A stretch of 64,000 nucleotides of DNA from Terricaulis sp. (GCA_024707365.1 JANPZV010000005.1:1550001-1614000); one strand, 5' to 3'; shown: positions 19,486 to 29,544, counted from the first letter of the stretch. Numbers and translations are program-made. Notes: generated by a model not told the origin, from the sequence alone.

Positions 19486-20455
19486 TCAGGACTTTTGCCT
19501 CGGACGCATCGCCGCGTAGTTCGGCCGTGGGCGTGCGCCGCCACTGGAATGGCGTCCGCGTGGAGGGCGGGCGCGGGGACCGCCACGGCCGGAGGTCAGC
19601 AGTTTCGTGGTTGCGGCAGCGCCAACAGCCATGCCGGCGCCCGCCATCGCGCCCTGAATGGGCTGCGCGGCCGAAAGGCTCGGATTGCCTTGCATCACTT
19701 CGCTTGCAAGCGCGGGCGCAAGGAATGACAGCGCAAGGATGGTGAGGCCAAACAGCAGCACATCAAGCACCCCGCCATTGGCGAGCGTCATTGTTTGCGG
19801 CAATTCGGCAACGAAACTCAGGGCCACGCTGGCGACAAAGGCCAGAAGAAAGAGCCGGATCGCCGAACCGGCGACCCAGCCCAGCGGGCGCTCCGCAGCC
19901 CATGCGGTGCCGGAGAAAACACCCCAGGGCAACGCGACGAAAGCCGCCAGCGAGCCAAGCTTAAAGGCGATGAGTTGCACAAAGATTTGCAGCGCCAGCA
20001 CAAAGAAGGCGATCAGAATAGTGACGCCCGCGAGCAGGATGGTGGCGAGCGTCAGGAAGTCGGTGAAGATGTTCATGCCGTCGCCCATGTCCATGACGCG
20101 GCCAAAGAGCTCTTTGCCCTGAACCGCGACGCGGGCGGGATCGTGAAGTTGCGCGAGGGTCATGCCGCCGCCGCCCGCCTTCAAACCAAGCGCAGCGCCA
20201 GATTGGTTGATGGCGCCGGCGATCGCGTTCCAATTGTTCACGAGAAACGCAAACAGGCCGACGAACAGCACCTTGCGGAAGAAGGGGGCGATTGGCGCTT
20301 CAGCTTTCAGCGCCCACATGGCGCCGGCGAGCGTCACCGAAACGACAATGAGCGCGTTCAGAACGAACGCCACATCGCCCTGAATTAGACCAAATCCACG
20401 ATCGGCAAGACCGAGGAAGGCGATCGAGAAAGGAATTGACGCTGCCGGTATTCAT
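19486..20455 (-). CDS. trbL: TrbL, polytopic channel protein (VirB6-like; frameshifted near its start)
   Basis: TrbL is the multi-spanning inner-membrane protein of the transfer channel. At least five hydrophobic helices are visible (for example VLNALIVVSVTLAGAMWAL and ILLAGVTILIAFFVLALQIF), then a low-complexity basic C-terminus. The start MNTGSVNSFLDR at 20455 is out of frame with the rest because of one extra base at 20419-20420; correction gives FLDRFLGLADRGFGLIQGD. No trbK lies between trbJ and trbL. Confidence 0.87.
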
Positions 20456-20460
20456 GTCGA

Positions 20461-21174
20461 TCAGAAGCGCGGACGCGCGGCGGGCGCATCGTGAGAAACG
20501 TCCGTTGGAAAGGCGCGGCGGCGAAGCTCGCGTGAGCGCTCTTCGCGCGAGATGCGTTCAAGCCGCTCTGCGGCGATGGCGCGCGCTTGCGCCGCCTGAA
20601 GCGCTTGCAATTGCGCAATCTGCGCGGAAAGCACGCCAATGGTCTGAGCCGTGGCTTGTTCAGCAGAAGTTTGACCTTCGGCGCTGGCGCTGGCCTGCAG
20701 CGCGCGCGCCAGTGCGGCGTCTGTGGTGCGGAGCCCATCGCTGCTCGCGGCGGCGCTCATGGTCATCAGTGTTTCCATGCTCGCGCGGCTTTCTTCGAGC
20801 CAGCGGTCCGATTGTCCGAGCAATCTCTCGAGATCGAAGGCGGCAGTGTCGTCCGGATAGAGTTCGCGCATGTCTCTGGCGATAGATTGCGCGTTCTGCC
20901 GTAAGCCCTCGGCCTCTGTGAGCAATGCGCGCGCCCGCTGGATCGACGTGGACAATTCAGGCGACAATTGCAGGTTCAGACTTTGCAGCATCTGCGATTG
21001 TTGCCGGATCTGTTCGATCTGGTTGGTGATCTGAGAGATCATATGCGTCACTTGCGAAATGCTCTGCGCCAGATTGGCCGGATCAATCACGACCCATTGG
21101 GCGCGTGCGGGCGCGCCGCCGAAGGCGAGCGCGAGCGCACAAGCGGCAGTGAGAAGACGTGGTTTGAGCTTCAT
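20461..21174 (-). CDS. trbJ: TrbJ, periplasmic transfer protein (VirB5-like)
   Basis: About 237 residues with a signal peptide (MKLKPRLLTAACALALAFGG) and long coiled-coil helices rich in Q and A (QSISQVTHMISQITNQIEQI). TrbJ helps assemble the pilus and contact recipients. ATG at 21174 overlaps the trbE stop (ATGA). The reading frame is intact. Confidence 0.88.
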   Translation of the reverse strand: MKLKPRLLTAACALALAFGGAPARAQWVVIDPANLAQSISQVTHMISQITNQIEQIRQQSQMLQSLNLQLSPELSTSIQRARALLTEAEGLRQNAQSIARDMRELYPDDTAAFDLERLLGQSDRWLEESRASMETLMTMSAAASSDGLRTTDAALARALQASASAEGQTSAEQATAQTIGVLSAQIAQLQALQAAQARAIAAERLERISREERSRELRRRAFPTDVSHDAPAARPRF

Positions 21175-23643
21175 GCGAGAAGTCCTTGCGCTTGGAGGGG
21201 CAGGTTGGGGGAAGCCGTCGCGGCGAAGCGTTGGAGAGCAAGCGCCGCATCGGCGAGGTTCTTGTGTTCGAGCCAAGCCGCGGCGAAGCTGGAGGCGCCG
21301 GCCTCAGCGCGCACTGCATCGATATCGCGCTGATCTTGAGGTTTGGAGGCGCCGAGAAAGGCAAGCGCCGCCGGCCCGAGAGCCAAGTCTATGAGCCGCG
21401 CGCCGCTGCGCGTCTGTACGTAATAGTCCCGCTTGGGAGCCGCTTCCCCAATCAAGGCAATCTGGCGGGCGTTGAGGCCGAGGCCTTCGTAAAAGGCGCG
21501 TGTGCGCGGCTCGCGCGCGCGGTCATTGGCGAGGAAGATGCGCGTCGGGCAGGCTTCAAGAATAGTGGCGGCGATTGTACTGGCTTCAACATCGGCCAGT
21601 TCTTGGGTGGCGAACACGACGACGACGTTGCGTTTGCGCAGCGTCTTCAGCCAAGATTGGATTTGATTGGCGAAGGCGCCGTCACGCAGATAGGCCCACG
21701 CTTCATCAAGAATGAGCAGGGTAGGACGCCCGTCGAAGCGCGCTTCGAGCGCGTGCACCAGGCAGGGCAGCACCGCCGCCAGCGCATCGGCGTGTCCCAT
21801 CAGATCGCCCATTTCGAAGGCCTGCACGTCTTGCTCGGCGATGTGGTTCACGTCCGCGTCGATGAGGCATCCCAATGGGCCGGCGTGCGTAAAGGGCTGG
21901 AGCGCTGTGCGGATGTCGCCGTCCTGGATGAGTGCGGACAATACCGACAATGTTCGCTCGTTTGCCGGTCTTGCCCCGAGCACCGAGAGGGAAGCCCAGA
22001 TTTCCTCTCGCCGCGGCGGATCGATGGCGATGTTGGCGCGATGCAAAAGCGAGATCAGCCAGTCGCGCGCCCATGTGCGTTCGGCTTCACAATCGATCCC
22101 CGCGAGCGGCTGGAGCTTGATTGAGGCTTGCGTCTCCTCCTGCATTAAATCGACAAAGACGCCGCCCAGACCAAGCATCAGCGCGCGGCTCGAGCGCCCA
22201 GCGTCGAGCACGAAGACCTGTGCGCCGGCATAGCGGCGCCATTGCGCGGCGATGAGACCCAAGAGAACGGATTTACCGGCGCCGGTTGGGCCGACGATCA
22301 AAGTGTGGCCGACATCGCCATGATGAAGGTTGAGCCGGAAAGGCGTGGCTCCATCTGTTGCTGCAATCAGGAGCGGCGGGCCGTTCAGGTGCTTGTTGTA
22401 AGGCTCGCCCGCCCACACGGCTGAGAGCGGCAACAAATGAGCAAGCGACGGCGTCAAGAGGATCGGACGCCTGAGATCGGCATAGGGCTGGCCCGGTAGC
22501 GAGCCTAGCCAAGCCTCCACCGCGTTGATGGTTTCGAGCGCGGTGACAAACCCCATGCCGTCGGCGATCTGGCGAATTTGGCGCATGCGCTCGAACGCGA
22601 TCGCCTCGTTTGCATCGGCGATTGTAATAGTCAGCGTCACATAGGCGGCGCCTGCGGCTTTCGCCGTTTACGTCCAGCAAAGCCAGATCGGCGTCTTCGG
22701 CCTGCGCCGTCGCGTCGTTGTCCAGCAGCGTGGCCTCTTCGCGATAGAGCGCTTCGCGCAACAGCGTCAGAATACCTTTGCGCTTGGAAAACCAACGCTT
22801 TCGGATTTTCTCGATCTCGGCGCGCGCCTCCTCGCGGTCGAGCGGCATCACCCGTGTCACCCAGCGATAGGGAACGCCCAAACGGTTAAGCGCATCCAGA
22901 AGGCCAGGTTCTGTCTCGCTCACATAGGCGCGCACCGACAATATTTTGAGGTGAAGGTCGCCCAGTTTTGGCGCGACGCCGCCGACCAGACCAGAATCGG
23001 AAACGAGCTCGTCAATGTGGAACGGCGTCTGCGGGACCGCGATCGCATGCGGGCGGTCCGAAATGCAGGAATGGAGATAGGTCAGCGTCTCTGCGCCATC
23101 GAGAAAGCGAGCCTCGTTCATGACAAGGTCAAGCAGCGCCTTGAACGCTTGTGTCTCCTCAATAAAGCGAGCGAGGCTCGCCTTGTAGTCGACGCCGAGC
23201 GAAGCCGAATAGGCGCCGCTTTCGAACAGAGCGGCTTCGAACTTTCCTGACGTTTCGCTTGGCGGAAGCCATGACAGGGTCAGATAATAGGCGCTCTCGA
23301 AGCGGCCCCCGGCAGCCGCGAAATCTTGTGCGCGTTCCTGGTCGATGAGCCATGAGAGCGGGTCGGGCCAGTCGCTGATCGGATACTCGTTCGTCTCCGA
23401 GCGTCGCGCTTCCACGTGCAGGCACCAGCCTGACCCGAAGCGCTTGAACGCATTGTCGAGCCTGGCGCTGGCGCCCATCAATTCAGAGAGCGTGGACAGA
23501 TCGAGATCGGGCCCGCGGAATGTGAGGGTGCGTTGGAAGGCGCCGTCCTTGTTGATGACGACGCCATCGGCGACAAGCCCAGCCCAGGGCAGCCAGTCCG
23601 CCAGACGGGCGCCATTCTGGCGATAGGGGCGCAGATCCATCAT
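21171..23643 (-). CDS. trbE: TrbE, mating-channel ATPase (VirB4-like; frameshifted)
   Basis: Restored length is about 824 residues, normal for TrbE. The N-terminal CagE/TrbE domain (MMDLRPYRQNGARLADWLPW) is followed by the ATPase core with Walker A GPTGAGKSVLLGL and Walker B LLILDEAWAYLRDG. One extra A in a coding A3 run (22659-22661) shifts the frame after DVNG; correction gives AAGAAYVTLTITIAD. The start at ATGATG (23643/23640) follows GAGGCGGGG, eight bases after the trbD stop. Confidence 0.9.
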
Positions 23644-23650
23644 CCCCGCC

Positions 23651-23914
23651 TCACACGCCGAAATAGGAAGGCTTGGCCATGGCGCGCGGCCAGGTGTCCA
23701 AGAACCACGGATCGCGCGCCGAGGCGTAGGCGCCGGCCCCCTGTATGATCGCCCAGAGCGGAATCCCAATCAGCGGCTGTTGCAAGCCAAAGGCGATGGC
23801 GGCAGCGACGGTGGCGTTGAGGATCGCGAATGTCCGCGGGACCCCTCCCAGAAGCAGCGGGCGCGTCAGCGAGGTGCGCAGCGGAATGCGATAGCCTTCG
23901 GGCTCTTCGAGCAT
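23651..23914 (-). CDS. trbD: TrbD, small inner-membrane transfer protein (VirB3-like)
   Basis: Eighty-seven residues (MLEEPEGYRIPLRTSLTRPL onward) with two membrane segments (FAILNATVAAAIAFGL; LIGIPLWAIIQGAGAYASA) and the usual ending DPWFLDTWPRAMAKPSYFGV. In the raw sequence it is in one open frame with trbC. Reducing the five-C run at 23925-23929 by one base gives trbC its own stop in a TGATG overlap, the normal arrangement, so the fusion is probably artificial. Confidence 0.85.
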   Translation of the reverse strand: MLEEPEGYRIPLRTSLTRPLLLGGVPRTFAILNATVAAAIAFGLQQPLIGIPLWAIIQGAGAYASARDPWFLDTWPRAMAKPSYFGV

Positions 23915-24235
23915 CAGAGCACCGCCCCCGCCGGCGAATCCGAAGAAGCCGAGGAAGAATGACACCGCCGCGAACATGATGGCGATGCCGAGCCCGACAA
24001 AGGCGAGTTTTCGGATGCCGCCGCCGCCTTCGCCGAAAATAATGCCGACGCCCGAGATGATGATGGCGATGACGGCCGCAGCGCGCGCGACAGGACCGGT
24101 TATAGAGTCCACGACCTGCTGCAGCGGCGCTTCCCACGGCATGCCTGAGCCCGAGGCAAAGGCGGGGCCAGCTACGGAGAGGGTCAGAACGATGACGGCT
24201 CCGGTCGCAACGAACCTCACGCGTGATGCATTCAT
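23914..24235 (-). CDS. trbC: TrbC, conjugative pilin precursor (VirB2-like)
   Basis: About 106 residues: a signal peptide (MNASRVRFVATGAVIVLTLS to FAS), the conserved GMPWEAPLQQVVDSI motif, and two hydrophobic helices (AAAVIAIIISGVGIIFG; VGLGIAIMFAAVSFFLGFFG) separated by a glycine-rich turn. RP4 TrbC is cyclised to form the pilus subunit. ATG at 24235 overlaps the trbB stop. Confidence 0.88.
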
Positions 24236-25173
24236 CGCCGATCTCCTTTGCAGCTGATGATTTCTTCAATGCGGCGACCTGCCGCCGTGCGGGCCATGAA
24301 GACGATAGTGTCGACGGCCGAGGCGATGAGCCGCTCGGGGCGCGCGGCGCCAGTTTCCAGGCAGAGATCTTCAAGCCGCTGCAGAGCGTCGGCGGCGGAA
24401 TTGGCGTGGATGGTCAAAAGGCCGCCAGGGTGGCCGGTGTTCCAGGCCTTCAAGACTTCTAAGGCGGCGCCGTCGCGCACTTCGCCAACGACTATTCGGT
24501 CGGGCCGGAGGCGCAACGTCATCTGAACGAGATCGCGCATCGAGACTGGCGGATGCGTGCGCTTGGTGAGGAGGTGCACGACATCGGAGCCGGCGCACTG
24601 AAGTTCGGCCGTGTCTTCGAGCAAGAGGAGGCGTGACGCGGTAAAGGCGGGTTCGGCCAATAGCGCATTGAGCAGTGTCGTCTTGCCCGAGCCCGTGCCG
24701 CCAGCGACCAGGATGTTGCGTCGCGCAACAATGGCCTGGCGTAGTTCCGCCGCCTGTGTTGGCGAGGCGATACCCGCGCGCACATATTCGTCGAGCGTCA
24801 AGATGAGCTTTGGGCGCTTTCGGATCGCCAACACCGGCGCGCTGACGATGGGCGCGATGAGCGCCTGCACCCGCGCGCCGGAGCCGGGGAGGGTCGCGGC
24901 GAGGAAGGGATGTTCTTCGGTGACGGTTTCGTAGGCTTCGGCCGCGAGCAAGCGAATGGCGGTCTCGCGCTCCGCGACACTCAGGCGCGTATCTGTTGTT
25001 TCAATGCCGCGGCCGACGCGGTCGACGCGCATCTGGCCGTCGCAATTGATCAGCACTTCGACGACGGAATCATCGGCCAGTGCGGCCTGCAACGCTGATC
25101 CTAGAGCGCCTCGCAGGGCGGCACGCCGCCGCTCGGCGACGACGCGTTCTTGGGAAGGGGATATCACACTCAT
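24232..25173 (-). CDS. trbB: TrbB, transfer ATPase (VirB11-like)
   Basis: A 313-residue hexameric secretion ATPase with Walker A in LVAGGTGSGKTTLLNAL, an Asp box (LLLLEDTAELQC), Walker B DRIVVGEVRDGAAL and the His box HPGGLLTIHANS. The frame is intact and the length typical. It overlaps copG upstream and trbC downstream by four bases each. Confidence 0.93.
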   Translation of the reverse strand: MSVISPSQERVVAERRRAALRGALGSALQAALADDSVVEVLINCDGQMRVDRVGRGIETTDTRLSVAERETAIRLLAAEAYETVTEEHPFLAATLPGSGARVQALIAPIVSAPVLAIRKRPKLILTLDEYVRAGIASPTQAAELRQAIVARRNILVAGGTGSGKTTLLNALLAEPAFTASRLLLLEDTAELQCAGSDVVHLLTKRTHPPVSMRDLVQMTLRLRPDRIVVGEVRDGAALEVLKAWNTGHPGGLLTIHANSAADALQRLEDLCLETGAARPERLIASAVDTIVFMARTAAGRRIEEIISCKGDRR

Positions 25174-25618
25174 TCCGCCGCTCCATTGAGGTCGGCGCCG
25201 GCCCCGTCGCGGCGGCCATGGGCCGCGTAGGGAAAGAGCGTGTGACCAGGCGCCATGCTCTCGGCGAGAAGCTCGAGGAAGGACTGAAAACGCCGCTCCG
25301 CGACGGCATGGGTGGCGTCGAGTGTTTCCTCCAGTGGCGGCGGCGTGTGCTCTAGCCAGACACGAATGAAGAGAAGCAACATCTCTTTGACGATGGCGAT
25401 CTCCCGCTCGCGCACCACTTCGCGCTTTTCGAGGCGGTCGAGCCGCATCTTGACCGTATCGGCGACCGCTTCATCCTTTTCATCAAGGAAGACGCGCCGC
25501 ATCGCATCGGCCGCCGCGCGCGTGGTCGGCAGGCCGCGAAGACGAGCTTCCAAGTCGAGCGCCCGCGCGAGATCTTGCTCGAGATAGATCGTGATCTTTT
25601 TTTGGGCCTGGCGCTCAT
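25170..25618 (-). CDS. CopG/ribbon-helix-helix protein of the transfer operon (frameshifted at its start)
   Basis: The N-terminal strand-helix-helix KKITIYLEQDLARALDLEAR is a ribbon-helix-helix DNA-binding fold, followed by helical and possibly coiled-coil sequence. The gene begins at ATG 25618 (overlapping the traG stop as ATGA) with MSARPKK. A seven-T run at 25597-25603 needs one more base to join the start to the rest. Genes of this type commonly sit between traG and trbB in alphaproteobacterial elements; it may regulate transfer. Confidence 0.72.
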
Positions 25619-27663
25619 GACTCGGCCTCTTTGCTTCGATCTTCGGAGGACGGGCGCAGCGTGAAACGGGAGGCAGATTGAGCCCGGACATTCCTAGTGG
25701 GCCGAGAATCTGCGTCGCGACCTCCCTCCGGCAGGTTCATCTCCAGCGCTGACAAGAGGTCGCCCTGTTGCAGCTCGGGCGCCGGACGTGACCGAAGCGG
25801 CGCTTTTGTGTTGAGCGCGCGGCCGATCGCGCCAACGCGTTCTGCATCTGGCGCGCGGCGCTGGGCGAACCCGAGTGAGGAGATGCCGCTCCAGGGCGAG
25901 GGCAGTGCGGGGCGCTGCGCTTCCTCGGGGATAGGGAGCAGCCGCGCACGGAAGATCGGCTCTTCATCGTAGCGCAATTTCTCGGCGCGCAGCGGTTTTG
26001 CGCCGGTGACAAAGATCAGCTCCTCGCCTTCGCTGAGCTGTCGCACCTCCGAGGGCAACAAGAGCGGGCGTCGCTCCTCGCGATAGGTGATGGCGCGATG
26101 ATCAAGCCCGAACAGCTGGCGCCTGCCCGACCAAGTCTCTTGGGGGCGCATCTCGAAGAGGTCGCCGGCAAGTTTTGAGATCGTCTCAGCTGTTTCGACA
26201 TCGGTTGCGGCAAAGCTGGTGACGATCTGGCAATTATCCAAAATCGTGTGATAGCGGCCATAGGCTTGCGTGACCTGGTGCAGCGATTGGGTGATGAGAT
26301 AGGCGCGGAGGCCATAGCCCGCCATCGCGCCCATCGATTGCTCAAACAGGTCGAGCTTGCCGAGTTGGGGAAATTCATCGAGCAGAAGCAGAAGATTGCG
26401 TGTTTTATTTCGGCCATCAGCGGCGCGCTCTTGATGCTCCATCAGAACGCGAAGCACAGCGCCAAAAACGAGACGGATGAGCGGTTTCACGCGCTTGGCG
26501 TCGTTCGGCGGCCAGCAAAGATAGAGTGTCACCGGCGTATCGGCGCACATCAGGTCGGAGATTCTGAAGGTCGAGGTCGCCGTGTTTTGGCGTACAAGCG
26601 GATCGGCGAAGAGCCCGAGATAGCTCTCGGCGGTGGCCTTGATGCCGGCACGGAGCTTCTCATGATAGGCAGCGTAGGAGTGCGCTGCGCGTTTTACCTC
26701 GGGGTGTGTTTCAGGCTCGCCGCTCGTTTCGTTTTTGCGATGGAGCGTCGCCTCCATCAGCTTAGCCGTGTCGTCGAAACGGGCCAGCAATTCGAAGACG
26801 CGCGCGAGCGTCTTGCTGGGCGCCGGCTCAGCATAAACGACGTGGATGATGAGGCCGGCGAGAATTTGCTTGGCGGCGCGGTCCCAAAATTCCTGGAAGC
26901 GCCCATCGCCGTAAGGGTCTGCGATGAGTTCCACGAGATTTTGAACGTCGCGCACTTCTTGTGCGCCCGGCCGGATCGTATCCAGAAGATTGAGCCGGTC
27001 TGAGATCGCATCGGTCGGCGCAAAGCGGAGCACCGGGCCGAGTTTGGCGCGCCAGCCAGCGGTGCCGGGGAAGGCGACGCGGGCGTCGCCGGAATGAAGT
27101 TCGCCTTTGAGGTCCAGCACCAGGATAGAGTTCGGCGAAGCGAGCAAGGTCGGGATGACGCTGCCACGGGTTTTGCCCGAGCGCGTGCCGCCGGTCAGCA
27201 GCAGGTGATGTGGTCCATCATAAGCGAGGATCTCGCCGTCGAACTTGCCGATGATGATGCCGCCTTCTGCGAGGAGGCCGGCCTCGCGCGCATCTTTCCT
27301 CCCGCCCCAACTCTTCACGCCGAATGGCCGTTGGCTGGGATGGGGCGATTTCAGCACCACCAGCAAACAGATTGCGCTCGCCATGAAGCCGAGGAAGACT
27401 ATCAGTTTCGGCAAAGCAAAGGCGCGCGGATAGTGCGCGCCCCAGCGCTCTGACCATGTGAGGATCGAGAAGGGCGCATAGATCGGCGTCGAACCGAAAA
27501 CAAAAACTGGTTTGCCGAGCGCGGCCTGGTAGCCGAAGGTGCCTGCGCACGTTTGGGTGGCCGCGAAGCCAGCGAGCACGCTGATCGACAGAGCGGCGGC
27601 GCCGGCCCAAATCAGTCGCGTATTGAGTTTTCGCTCCCACATGACCGGAAGCGTCTCGCTCAA
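25615..27663 (-). CDS. traG: TraG/VirD4-family coupling protein
   Basis: A 682-residue type IV coupling protein that would bring the relaxosome to the mating channel. Two N-terminal membrane helices (LIWAGAAALSISVLAGFAA; LIVFLGFMASAICLLVVL) precede the ATPase with Walker A LLTGGTRSGKTRGSVIP and Walker B NLLLLLDEFPQLGK. The frame is intact. It is the first gene of the operon that runs through trbI; all following genes overlap or nearly so. No relaxase gene lies in the window. Confidence 0.93.
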   Translation of the reverse strand: MSETLPVMWERKLNTRLIWAGAAALSISVLAGFAATQTCAGTFGYQAALGKPVFVFGSTPIYAPFSILTWSERWGAHYPRAFALPKLIVFLGFMASAICLLVVLKSPHPSQRPFGVKSWGGRKDAREAGLLAEGGIIIGKFDGEILAYDGPHHLLLTGGTRSGKTRGSVIPTLLASPNSILVLDLKGELHSGDARVAFPGTAGWRAKLGPVLRFAPTDAISDRLNLLDTIRPGAQEVRDVQNLVELIADPYGDGRFQEFWDRAAKQILAGLIIHVVYAEPAPSKTLARVFELLARFDDTAKLMEATLHRKNETSGEPETHPEVKRAAHSYAAYHEKLRAGIKATAESYLGLFADPLVRQNTATSTFRISDLMCADTPVTLYLCWPPNDAKRVKPLIRLVFGAVLRVLMEHQERAADGRNKTRNLLLLLDEFPQLGKLDLFEQSMGAMAGYGLRAYLITQSLHQVTQAYGRYHTILDNCQIVTSFAATDVETAETISKLAGDLFEMRPQETWSGRRQLFGLDHRAITYREERRPLLLPSEVRQLSEGEELIFVTGAKPLRAEKLRYDEEPIFRARLLPIPEEAQRPALPSPWSGISSLGFAQRRAPDAERVGAIGRALNTKAPLRSRPAPELQQGDLLSALEMNLPEGGRDADSRPTRNVRAQSASRFTLRPSSEDRSKEAES

Positions 27664-27821
27664 TTCCTAGTGACGCCACATGTTGCAACTCTCCGACGCG
27701 CGCCGCGCCATCAGCGTCGACTCGCCTGCGAGTTTCATCACCTCCGTTGGTGTTAAGTGCTCAATTAAGGCAGCGAATGGCAGGTGGTGCGGCTTGCGAA
27801 ATCGGCTATACTTCGGGTTGC
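27664..27821. promoter_or_regulatory. divergent control region between traG and the first luxR
   Basis: This 158-base gap must hold the promoters for the transfer operon (leftward) and for luxR (rightward). I cannot assign clear -10/-35 boxes, and I do not find here the lux-box-like site seen upstream of luxI. Confidence 0.4.
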
Positions 27822-28556
27822 ATGCGCGAAAGCCTCATCAGCGCCGAGATGATCTCCTTCGCCGCCGCGTGCGATGCGGCCGCGACGCTGGACGAGCTCG
27901 AAAGCATTTGGCGTGAGCATTTGGTTGAGATGGGGTTCACCTTCGTCGCTCTCGGCGTACATGCCGACCCGCTGCGTCCCGATCGCGCAGCCTACGTATT
28001 CCAGAACTACCCCGACGAATGGATCGCTCATTTTTCGACGCAGCGTTACCACCTCGTCGATCCGGTGTATCGCGCGGCGGAGGCGGGAACCGTCGAGTTT
28101 GCTTGGACCGATCCCGAATTTCTTCAGCCGCTGTCTTGGCGCCAGCGCCGCATCCTCAACGAGGCGCGCGAATTTGGCCTCCGACATGGACGCACGCATG
28201 GGCTGGCGTCCATGCTTCCGCGTCGCGCCTCGGCTTCCCTGGTGACGAGCGACCCGGATATGCCGGAAGGCGCCTATACAGCCGGTAAATTGATCAATGT
28301 GCTCGTGCATCACCGCGCCACCCAAATGTGTATTGCGGAAGCGCCCCGTTTTGCGGAGCTAAAGCGGCGCGAGCGGCAATGCCTCGAGCTTTGCGCCAGC
28401 GGTCTCGTCGACGCCGATATCGCGCGTGGCCTGGGACTAAGCGTCGCCACCGTGCGGCGTCACATTGAACGCGCGCGTGTACGCTTGGGCGCGAGCACAC
28501 GCATCCAGGCCGCGGCGCGCGCAATCGCTTCGGGTCAAATCAAACCTATTTCCTGA
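27822..28556 (+). CDS. LuxR-family quorum-sensing regulator (first copy)
   Basis: About 244 residues. The autoinducer-binding domain keeps the expected positions: Trp in YPDEWIAHF, Tyr/Asp/Pro in RYHLVDPVY, Trp in VEFAWTD and Gly in RTHGLASML. The GerE-type helix-turn-helix (LKRRERQCLELCASGLVDAD, then VATVRRHIERARVRLGAS) forms the C-terminus. ATG at 27822 (MRESLISAEM) is preferred over an upstream in-frame ATG at 27747 because similarity starts there. It is divergent from traG, which makes control of conjugation a plausible role. Confidence 0.85.
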   Translation: MRESLISAEMISFAAACDAAATLDELESIWREHLVEMGFTFVALGVHADPLRPDRAAYVFQNYPDEWIAHFSTQRYHLVDPVYRAAEAGTVEFAWTDPEFLQPLSWRQRRILNEAREFGLRHGRTHGLASMLPRRASASLVTSDPDMPEGAYTAGKLINVLVHHRATQMCIAEAPRFAELKRRERQCLELCASGLVDADIARGLGLSVATVRRHIERARVRLGASTRIQAAARAIASGQIKPIS

Positions 28557-28597
28557 GGCCAGGCCAAGGCGGAAGGGCGAAATCGCTCGCGAATGTG

Positions 28598-28623
28598 GTG
28601 AACATTGCTCAAACGATGTTCAC
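28598..28623. promoter_or_regulatory. inverted repeat upstream of the second luxR
   Basis: GTGAACAT (28598-28605) and ATGTTCAC (28616-28623) are perfect 8-base arms 10 bases apart, about 100 bases before the second luxR start. This could be an operator. It differs from the site upstream of luxI. Confidence 0.5.
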
Positions 28624-28647
28624 GCAAAACTCTTTGCGGGGTTTTGC
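28624..28647. terminator. stem-loop after the first luxR
   Basis: GCAAAAC (28624-28630) pairs with GTTTTGC (28641-28647) around a 10-base loop, 68 bases after the luxR stop. No T-run follows, so it is a weak terminator candidate at best; it directly abuts the inverted repeat before it. Confidence 0.35.
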
Positions 28648-28720
28648 CTCGTTCTATTCACGCTCCCGCTTGCCACTACGCGTTTTTACCATCTAAAGTT
28701 GCTGGGACGAGGAACGTCCC

Positions 28721-29452
28721 ATGCATGCCCGCATCAATTGGGCGTTCGCTGAGGTCTGCGATCGCGCGACAAGTGTTGAAGAGCTTCACGCCGCCTTCAT
28801 GCGCGAGATCCGCGCGCTCGGCTTCAGCTATGGCGCATGCGCATCGCACGTCGATCCACTGAATCCGCCCGCCGAAGCGGTGATGATGGTCGATTATCCG
28901 CTCCCTTGGCTGGAACGCTTCAGTGAGAAAAACTACGCCAAACGCGACCCAGTCTATTGGAGGGCGCGCCGTCAATCCCTGCCGTTTCAATGGAGCGACC
29001 GGGTGTTTCGTTCGGGTCTTGGCGCCGATCAGGTGCGGATTTTGAACGAGGCGGCCGAAGCTGGCCTTGGCGATGGCATCACGATTCCCATCCACGCGCC
29101 CGACGCATTGCCGGCCTCGTGTTCGCTGGTCATTGGACCCGATGGAATTGATCCACTCGATGCGCAGAAGGCGACTTGGTACGGCGTCTACGCGCATGAA
29201 AGCGCGCGGCGGCTGCGTCTCGCGGCCCTGCCCGCCAAACCCGTCTTGAGCCCGCGCGAGCGGCAGTGCGTGCAAATGCTGGGGCAGGGCAAGGACGACG
29301 GCGCGATGGCGATCATCCTCGGCCTGAGCGAACACACCGTGCACAATATTGTACGCCGCACGATGGGTAAGTACGGCGTGGGCAGCCGGGTGCAGGCCTT
29401 CGTTCGGGCGCTGAAAGATGGCCAGATCCGATTGGAGGACGTGGCCCCTTAG
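28721..29452 (+). CDS. LuxR-family quorum-sensing regulator (second copy)
   Basis: A 243-residue regulator with conserved ligand-domain residues (YPLPWLERFSEKNYAKRDPVYW; FQWSDRVF; GLGDGITIPIHAP) and a C-terminal GerE helix-turn-helix (LSPRERQCVQMLGQGKDD, EHTVHNIVRRTMGKYGV). It lies directly before luxI on the same strand and is the more likely cognate receptor. The frame is intact. Two different LuxR proteins beside one LuxI allows activator/antiactivator or two-tier control. Confidence 0.87.
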   Translation: MHARINWAFAEVCDRATSVEELHAAFMREIRALGFSYGACASHVDPLNPPAEAVMMVDYPLPWLERFSEKNYAKRDPVYWRARRQSLPFQWSDRVFRSGLGADQVRILNEAAEAGLGDGITIPIHAPDALPASCSLVIGPDGIDPLDAQKATWYGVYAHESARRLRLAALPAKPVLSPRERQCVQMLGQGKDDGAMAIILGLSEHTVHNIVRRTMGKYGVGSRVQAFVRALKDGQIRLEDVAP

Positions 29453-29463
29453 TTTTTTGCGTT

Positions 29464-29485
29464 TGTCAATAGGCACGTTCGTGCC
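29464..29485 (+). promoter_or_regulatory. lux-box-like site upstream of luxI
   Basis: TGTCAATA is followed by the perfect 14-base palindrome GGCACGTTCGTGCC (29472-29485), ending 59 bases before the luxI ATG. The same TGTCAATAGGCAC...CGTGCC arrangement (19 of 22 identical) lies on the minus strand at 63383-63362, about 40 bases before another gene. It is the best candidate for the LuxR binding site and would give autoinduction. Confidence 0.65.
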
Positions 29486-29544
29486 CATTTCGGATCAGCT
29501 CAAAATCGGCAAGCTCTCCACCGTATATCGCGGACGGAGATCTT

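Noticed and set aside
16794-23914. programmed ribosomal frameshifting in trb genes
   Set aside because: The slips occur in different run types without a shared slippery heptamer or pseudoknot, and also affect chromosomal genes.
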